A stretch of 64,000 bases of DNA from Buxus sempervirens (taxonomy: Eukaryota; Streptophyta; Magnoliopsida; Buxales; Buxaceae), in assembly GCA_947561395.2 (NCBI GenBank), contig OX387188.1, positions 6,742,150 to 6,806,149 on the forward strand, given 5' to 3'. The notes under the pieces were generated by a model. The model was given only the letters and a program-made list of their open reading frames with translations. It ran no database searches and had not been told where the DNA came from. Below are positions 57,001-64,000 of this stretch, one piece after another. Made by a program: the position numbers and the translations under genes. Each line of letters opens with the position of its first letter. Within the stretch, counting starts at the first letter, position 1.

Positions 57001-59440
57001 TTTTTTCTTATTTTTGTTAAATTACAATAGCTTTATTACCGATCCTGAGCTCCTGTTTTTCCGGGTGTATGTTTGAGGAGGTGTTCGAATGTCGGCACCA
57101 ACTTTCTTAAACACTACTCTCGGGTTTCTCTATCTGTCACTCAGAACTTGACCACTCGACAGCGTGAGATGTCTTGCTCGAACGCTCCTTTTATATATCA
57201 AAAGATGCTCGAACGACAACTCAAACTCTCTCCAACATTAGGTTTGGGTTTTTCTGCAACTCACTAAATAAAGCCACGCTCGAACGCCTCCTCAAACCCT
57301 CTCTAATGTCAAACATAAAATCTTCAATTTTGACCCGATTTTGATGCCATTTGAACCATGACCTCTTGAATTCAACATAACCAATTTAAACACCTTTAAA
57401 CACACTTTTTGATATGGAATCAAGCCAACCTAAAATACTAAACCTAACAATATTAAAACATTGTAATACTAAATTATCAAAATTACTTTTATTATTTTTT
57501 AATTATAATAATATATATTATTAAAAATATTTATTAATTGCTTTGATAATTATTAGAAAAATATTTAATGTTAATTATATTAATTTTATATTGATATGAT
57601 TATATTAATATATTAATATGACACTTTAATATATATTAATTATTTCAATAACTAATATACTTAATTAATTAAAATAAGTATTTTAATAATTATTAATATA
57701 TATTAAGAGCTGAATTATATTCTATTTGATTAATTTTATTATTATTTCAAGATCTCATGCACTTTGAGATGATGTTGATGGTTGTTTACAGCCAATGATT
57801 CACCATTTTAAAAAATGAGCAATATGAGTTTGCGTCCCAAGGAATAGAAATACTGACTAAAATATTTCAAATCATCTATACCTTAGGAGTAGCAACTAAA
57901 TGAAATATGGTATATGGGGTACGAACCATGCTATATATTAGAGATCTTCCTTGAGTCATTAGGGGTTGAAAACACATTATTATAAATATTTTTTTATTTT
58001 TATTTAGTAGGATTTTTTTTTTCCAATTATCAAAATTCTTTTATTTAGTTTAAGTATAAGAGAAGAGTCTAATTAAGTAGGATGTTATTACTATATGCAA
58101 TTATTAAATTTCTTTTAGTTAGGTAAGTATTGGACAAGAAGTCTAAATGCCTAAAAGTGGTAATTAAATTAGTCACGGCAATAATTAAAAAAGTATATGC
58201 TTTTGTTAGTAAAATTCCAATTATTAAATTCTTTTAGTTAGATAAGTATTGGAGAAGAAGTCTACATGCTTGACTTATAAAATGACTCCCAATGATAATA
58301 AAAAGGGTACTTTTGAAATCAAATATTCTAGAAATGGATATTTTGGTATGTAAAAATAAAGCACACTTTAGGTAGTTAATAGTATTATATATTTAAATTC
58401 TATAACATACAAAACTCTTTTGATGTTTGAAAAATTAATTGTAATAAAATAATTGAATATAATAATTTCAATTTGCTAATTAAAAAATAAAATTATAACA
58501 TAAGAAATATAAATTCAATGAAATTTTGAGAAAAATGAATATCTTTTGGGAAGAACCATAATAATTAGTAAAAGAATTTAGCATTTTCATTTTATAACCA
58601 AGGTCTGTTACTCCAAAATAAAGAACAATAAAAATCAATCTTAACGTGCAATGCACATTTACAATTGCCAGTTATTTTAAGTTTATTTTCTAATTAACTA
58701 TTTTACCCCTTTTAAATTTCTTAGATGTTATAGGTGGCAATTGGACCATTTATGGCTTCTCAAAGAGGTGCAACTCCTCGAGTCCTATGATGTCACATCG
58801 GTTTTGGTTGGTTTATGAATATTAATTTTGGAAATCACTACTTGTTTTGTGTTAGAAAAGTTATAGACTTGGTTTACATGTTTATTTGGTTATTGAAATA
58901 TTGCTTTGCAAAATTCATGAAAATGTATTTGGAAAGGCATGTAAATATGTTTTACTTCATGCATGTTGATACTCACTAAGATGTAAATCTTACTCCTCAT
59001 TTTCAAATATTTTATTTTTAGATATCCTAAGCGAGGGCATACTTGCTAGGGTAGACGATTTGAGGATGCAGAGGATTACATAGAGTATATCATTAGATGA
59101 CTATTATTGCTTAATGTAGGATGTTTTATTTTTTTTGATAGATGGATTTCATAGGTGGCTATGATTTACTTTTGTTTGAGGATTAATAATGTTTTCATAG
59201 TGAGTTGTGAGAGTTTAGTTGACCTTTTATCCAAACATGTTATTAGAGGTATTTGATTTAATATTTACTTACATTTCTGCATTTTATTTGAGATAATTAG
59301 TTAGAAGTTTGAATTTTGGCATAATTTGGTAATTTCTAGCAATTGCTTTTGTTTGGATATTAGTTGGTTTGAGCTCGGAAGGTCCTCATATAGGATTTTG
59401 GGTTTATTTTAATGAATAAATCCATGTCCGCAATGTGACA
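57001..59440. other. AT-rich spacer, faint LTR traces at the right
   Basis: 57001-57330 has moderately GC-rich sequence with GCTCGAACG motifs, perhaps LTR debris of the pol element. 57331-58700 is very AT-rich with no open frames or termini. 58730-59440 resembles the 3' half of the TGTAACGCCCC-type LTRs (AAATATTTTATTTTTAGATA, then GCGAGGGCA) and ends GCAATGTGACA. No target duplication found. Confidence 0.4.
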
Positions 59441-59449
59441 CAAAGGATC

Positions 59450-59870
59450 AACATGTTCAAAAGATGAGTGTTACAGAGATGAGGATGCTAAGATGGACAT
59501 GTAGTAAAACTAAAAAAGACAAATAAGAAATAAAAACATTTGAAAAGTGTTAGGCATGTCATGCATTGAAGATAAAATGATGGAGAATAGGTTAAGATGG
59601 TTTAATCATATAAAGTGGAGACCTATAGGAGCACATGTAAGAAGGTACGAGAGTATGCATATTGAAAGGCCTAAGCGAGCAAAATGGAGACTTAAAAAGA
59701 CGTGGACAGAGTCTATAAAACAAGATTTACAAAAATGTAAATTAACTGATAATGATGATGTTAATTTATACTCCAAACCATGATAACCACGTTTCATGTG
59801 GGCTATGGCCAGTAGGGCACACCTAGGTGAACATCCCAAATAAAGGATGTGGACTTGGATAATTTACGCA
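59450..59870 (+). pseudogene. RTE-clade LINE 3' fragment
   Basis: Reads MRMLRWTC, then KVLGMSCIEDKMMENRLRWF and later RPKRAKWRLKKTW. This is the C-terminal tail after the reverse transcriptase of plant RTE LINEs. A stop separates the first piece from the rest. Downstream sequence still resembles the tail (HVGYGQ-like region near 59790-59830). No RT catalytic core is present. Confidence 0.75.
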
Positions 59871-60096
59871 TTATCTTAAACACTGCCGTGGCCAAAATCA
59901 TCACATCGCACAGGATTGAAATTCTAAGAAATTTCGCACAAATAGTACCCTCTCCAACATATTAAAAACCGAAACGTAACGCCAACACACTGGAGTGGGC
60001 CAGTGGAATCACAGCAGAAGTGCGCAGAGCCACTAATAAAACATTTATCAAGCACTGTTAGTTCCAGCGTTTTAGCTCTCTCTGATCAGTCATGAC

Positions 60097-60609
60097 ATGG
60101 AGGAGTTTGAAGAGATTTCAGACGGTTCAAATGGTTGGGAGAAAATCCAATCCCCAACAAACCCAATTCCCCAACAAACTGTGGTCACCATACACCGACA
60201 CAACGATGACTGCTCCGTCTTTCCTCCCAGCGAGCACGAAGGCTTAAACATCTCCACAGAACCAACTCATGATGAACAGAACACATTATCTTCATTTTCG
60301 TCTGACGTTGATCAGGTGGGCTCGAAACCTCTGCCGACCGATTCCCGGCTCCGGGTTCTGGCGAATGACATGACCAGGCGATTGAGATTGGGGTTTGAGG
60401 TCTTACACTCTAAGATTCTTCGTTTAGCTTGCTGGGTTCGTTGTTACGGTTCCAACCAGTGGAAAGTTTGGTCAATTAGCTCTGCTGCTGGCGTTGTTGC
60501 CGTGCTATTGTTTTCGATATTGTACTTGCGTGCGCAGCGATGGCGTCGGCGCTACAAGCAAGAGAGTAATAAGGACCGCTTGATGCTCCTCATAAAAGAG
60601 AAAGATGAG
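60097..60609 (+). CDS. Plant-specific single-pass membrane protein, exon 1
   Basis: ATG at 60097 opens 171 codons ending at AAAGATGAG|gtatgt, a good 5' splice site; reading on meets a stop at 60619. The protein is acidic at the start (MEEFEEISDGSNGWEKI), then has a Ser/Pro/Asn-rich stretch and an amphipathic stretch (about 100-140). One membrane segment follows (about 129-146, SISSAAGVVAVLLFSILYL), then a basic RAQRWRRRYKQ, giving an inside-positive C-terminal side. The frame ends in KDRLMLLIKEKDE, which in related plant proteins I believe continues as a coiled coil. An overlapping ATG at 60092 is out of frame. No stops, and composition unlike the transposons around it. Family function unknown. 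The next exon was not found before the window end. Confidence 0.7.
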
Positions 60610-61575
60610 GTATGTGGCTAATATTTGATGATTCTCTTGCATTCCATATGTCTGTGAAAATGCCTATTAGAGTATGTTTTGTATCATGCAGTATATAGAG
60701 AACTCTATTCCTACTTCTGATTATTGATCTGTAGAATTTAATAAAATCCCAGTTGATTGTGATAAAATTCAACTGGGGAATTCCACCTTTATATAGTAGG
60801 CAGCCATGTCAGTTACAGAAACAAGCTGTTTTTTGTCTTTATTTTTTTTTCTAAACTCATGAGAGGTGTTTGTGCATGGGTTCTATTTTGAGTTTTTGTT
60901 TCTTTGTGCATGGGTTCTATTTTGAGTTTTTGCTGTTAGACATGTTTGACATATATACCCTCTAAAACCAATTAAATGTTTATTTTATTCTCTTCTTTTA
61001 TTTCACATATGCATATTTGTTATCATTGGTATTTAATGTGAAATGAGATTTCATATGGAAATTTAATTTTGGGCAACATTGTAGAAAAATCATGCTAATG
61101 GTTTATGAACCAGAAGCAGGGAGTAATGATTTTTCAGTTCCTTGTAAACCCATAAAGTTCTAGACCATATTATTATGTGTGTTTACAATTATTGTGCCGC
61201 TATAAGATAGGGTAATGATTCCATCATCAAGGTAGAGACCTTAAGCAAATAAATGGGTGTAATGTAAGAGTACATGCACTGGACATGACCAAATTCAGAA
61301 CACCTTTTGGAATATTTACTGAAGAGAAAAGGTGGTTCAATCACAATTGACTTGTTTATTCCCAGGCTTGATAGATTTATATTTATTCGTTTATTGTGCC
61401 TATAAACTTTAACTATGTCAAACAGTTGATAGTTCTTAGAGGACTAAATATACAGATTTTTCGGGTGGTGTGTGTGATAAATAGATTTATATAAATGCTA
61501 AATAAGGGATCCACCAATCTTTAAATAAGATAGTATATTAAGTTAATTCATATTAAAGTTGAACTTAAAAATATT

Positions 61576-61647
61576 GGCTGGTGATTTTGAAAAATGTTTA
61601 TTTTTTAATATATATATATATGGCTGGTGATTTTGAAAAATGTTTAT

Positions 61648-61683
<36 letters not shown>
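61576..61683. repeat. 46-bp tandem duplication ending in (AT)n
   Basis: GGCTGGTGATTTTGAAAAAT begins at 61576 and again at 61622; each copy ends in an AT run, the second much longer. Confidence 0.93.
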
Positions 61684-61692
<9 letters not shown>

Positions 61693-63121
61693 CATATGTA
61701 AATTGTTTTTTGAAACGGTTTTTGGAAGTCCAACTGGCATATGAATTAAGATTGATTAATTATATGATTTAGGGATTTATTTAGTGGTGAGATTCCAATC
61801 CTAATAGAACATGTGGAATATAGTATGGTGGAGGGATAGATTTGTAAACAATTGTATGTGACAGGGATCTTATTTTAAATCTCAGATTCTCGCGGGTTTA
61901 ATTGCAATGTGTTGATGGGCATTGTTGCAATTTTGTAGAAGCCCAAAATTCAATTAAAGGAATTTATGGGACCCTATTGAAAAATAGTTTTTCAAGTTAA
62001 TCCTACAGTTGAGAATTGAGATCCCTGAAGGTCCCACGCAGATCACTCTTAGGGTTCGTATCTATATAAGGCCAGATATGACCATCAATTAGAACTTTTT
62101 GAGAAATTCAGTTCGGAACCCTAGTGAAAAAGTGAGCATGGATTCTTCAGGAGGCAGAACGCGTGGGTTGCTATCTTCCGTTGCGAATCGAAGAAACTTT
62201 CAATCCTGGTAGAATATTTTCAAGTAGCATAAATTGAGTACAATTTCTTTTTGGAAAAGTTGTTTAGATTTTATGTTTTAGTAAATCTGTTCCTGGACTA
62301 TCAGGGGAATGAGTTCATTGATTACGTTTATACTAAACATCAACATCAACATAAACATAAAGAAAATGACATTGTATCTAGTTGCAGTCGGTGGAACAAA
62401 TTATTTTCTGTTATCCAAATCTACTGAAAAACCTTCCATCTGTACCTTCAATTCACTTATGAATTGACTCCCTTTCTTCATTCCTTTAGCCTGAACCATT
62501 TCACACAAATCACACCTTGTCATAGACTTCTCCCTAGGTCTCCCTCTTACATGCTCAAACTATTATAGCATACTTCTCTGATATTTAATCTTTTGTTTTG
62601 ATGCTCCCAGACTATCTTTGATTGTCCTTTCCTTAATAACCTCATCTCAGCTAATTTCATCTTACGGATGTTGCTTTTTGTTTCTACTACATTTGCTCCA
62701 TTCTTGATGGTAAGATTGATAGTCATCTCAGAACATCTTTTGCTTAGGTCGAATGAATTCTGTTATTTTCATTACAAGTCAGAACTGTCTCACCATTTAA
62801 GCAGTCAAACTGAACTCTATCTTCTATATCCTCCTAAATTTCTGCTTTGTGGCCACTTAATTAAAGATAACAAAAAATTCTACTTTTAGGGATCTTTCTT
62901 TTAGTTTCAAGTCCAACTGTTGCTTGCACTTGTATTAAAGTTTCATTTGATTTTAACACGACTTATTTTGAAAATCTCCAATATATCTTTGATTTTAAGG
63001 CACCCATGATAAAATAAAAAAGGAGAGAAAAAAAAAGGAAAAATAATTCTGGGTTCCTTATTAATGAATTACTGGTCTCCATTTTGAGCTTAATCCATCC
63101 TTGTCCTCCACCCGAACCACC

Positions 63122-63122
<1 letters not shown>

Positions 63123-63154
<32 letters not shown>
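63123..63154. repeat. Poly(C) tract of 32 bases
   Basis: Uninterrupted run of C, preceded by CACCCGAACCAC. Open frames across it (poly-Gly on the minus strand) are artefacts. Length may be affected by sequencing or assembly error. Confidence 0.95.
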
Positions 63155-63157
<3 letters not shown>

Positions 63158-64000
63158 ACAACACCAAAAAGAAAAAAAAAATTGAAACAAGATCCATCCA
63201 TAGACCTTCGAACTTTGGTGAAAATGAAAGCCAATTAGATACTGACTGCTTAAATTCTTCTGATACAGTGTGCCGCTTATCTTAGAATTATTGTCGTTCT
63301 GTTCTTTTGAGTGCAGTAGCCTACTGCAGACTGTCAACGTTCCCCACCAACAACAAAAAAAAAAAAAAAAAGAAAAAAGAAAAAATTGTTACAAATTTCT
63401 GCACTTTGATTTCAGTAGGCAATAATTTGATGCACTTTTCAAACTGTGGCATAACTCGAATCATTCTGTCCTTCTAGGCTCCTAAGTTCCACAACTATTT
63501 TCCGAAGGAACAATGCTAAAGTAGATTAGCCGAAGTTTCCGGATTTTTTCTTTTCAAGATTTGAACAATTATGATGATGCCTATGGGCTTTTGAGAGGCA
63601 ATTCTAGGATGAGGGAGGAGAAAAAGGGAACAATGATTGGGTTACTTTAGGAGTTATTTTTTGGGCGATTTGGAGGATAAGAAATATTACATTCTAAAAA
63701 TCATCTCAAAAAGAGCTGTCTCCTTGGTATTTCATAGTACAAATCTATGAAGCATCTAAAAAGGAGCTGTCTCCTTATCATTTGGTTGGTGAAGTTGTGC
63801 TTCTGGAATTTAGGAATGTGAGTTTTGCAAAGATGTTGAAATTTTTTTGTCATCCATGTTACCTTTGGAATGTTGACTTCGTTGCCTGCTGTGCCCCCCA
63901 CCCCCAGCCTGTGTTTTCTTGTCCTTTCCTTCATTAGAGTAATATTCATTTTTTGTGTACTTAGGCTTGGATTTTTCCCTCTCTACTGTTAATAAAAGTC

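Larger units (their letters stand above)
60622..64000. other. Probable intron or flank of the membrane-protein gene; no gene recognised
   Basis: AT-rich sequence without recognisable exons. It contains a 46-bp duplication with (AT)n at 61576-61683, a short 'MDSSGGRTRGLLSS'-coding stretch near 62140 of unknown meaning, a long C-run and an A-run at 63354-63372. Stretches in 62400-62880 are T/C-rich without a domain. Confidence 0.4.

Noticed and set aside
62963..63337. Open frame with a poly-glycine run
   Set aside because: Created by the C-run at 63123-63154; no domain.
1..64000. tRNA, rRNA or organelle insertions
   Set aside because: No cloverleaf-like or rRNA-like sequence was noticed on reading; only tRNA-complementary primer-binding sites were seen.

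Overview
This is a stretch of plant nuclear DNA, most likely from a woody dicot or other broad-leaved angiosperm. The evidence is chloroplast-targeted and phototropism gene fragments with spliceosomal introns, FAR1/MULE and hAT transposases, Tat-type Ty3/gypsy pol, RTE and L1 LINE remnants, and AT-rich spacers with microsatellites. It is an accessory, transposon-built region. The only normal-looking host gene is the first exon of a small membrane protein at 60.1 kb.

Layout. 0-3.3 kb: decayed Ac-type hAT transposon, itself hit by a retroposon. 3.3-8.3 kb: fold-back element, two hAT MITEs and a solo LTR, three of them with exact or near-exact target duplications. 8.36-9.66 kb: intron-containing fragment of an RPT2-like (NPH3) phototropism gene behind an element terminus; the same terminus and an adjoining piece of the same gene recur inverted at 22.85-23.44 kb. 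10.8-14.4 kb: reverse-oriented LTR with a GGTACC minisatellite upstream of its TATA box. 14.5-17.0 kb: small membrane-protein ORF and a four-copy tandem exon array. 17.7-20.2 kb: FAR1-related/MULE transposase gene killed only by four nonsense codons. 20.4-21.1 kb: three 5' exons of a PpiC/rhodanese (STR12-like) gene. 23.47-26.33 kb: solo LTR with perfect TSD.

27.7-50 kb: one nested structure. A non-autonomous LTR retrotransposon in reverse orientation (LTRs 27722-30589 and 48269-49950, PBS at 48254-48265) carries a forward, i.e. antisense, gene. It was invaded by a 5.8 kb hAT element (31090-36856) and three solo LTRs. Target duplications allow the order to be rebuilt. 50.4-54.9 kb: giant LTR with its PBS, inserted into a decayed Tat-lineage pol (54.9-57.0 kb). 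57.3-59.4 kb: AT-rich spacer. 59.4-59.9 kb: RTE LINE tail. 60.1 kb to end: host gene exon 1 and presumed intron.

Most unusual signals: (1) arrays of short palindromes with an exact 39-bp period inside one giant LTR, at two positions which in a sibling LTR are also occupied by palindromes, but of unrelated sequence; (2) two hairpins in the hAT element with identical 11-nt loops and compensated stems; (3) RPT2 fragments captured as DNA with introns; (4) tandem exon duplication with splice sites retained; (5) premature stops that mostly look like C-to-T changes, suggesting methylation-driven decay. All family assignments come from reading the translations by eye; no search was run.
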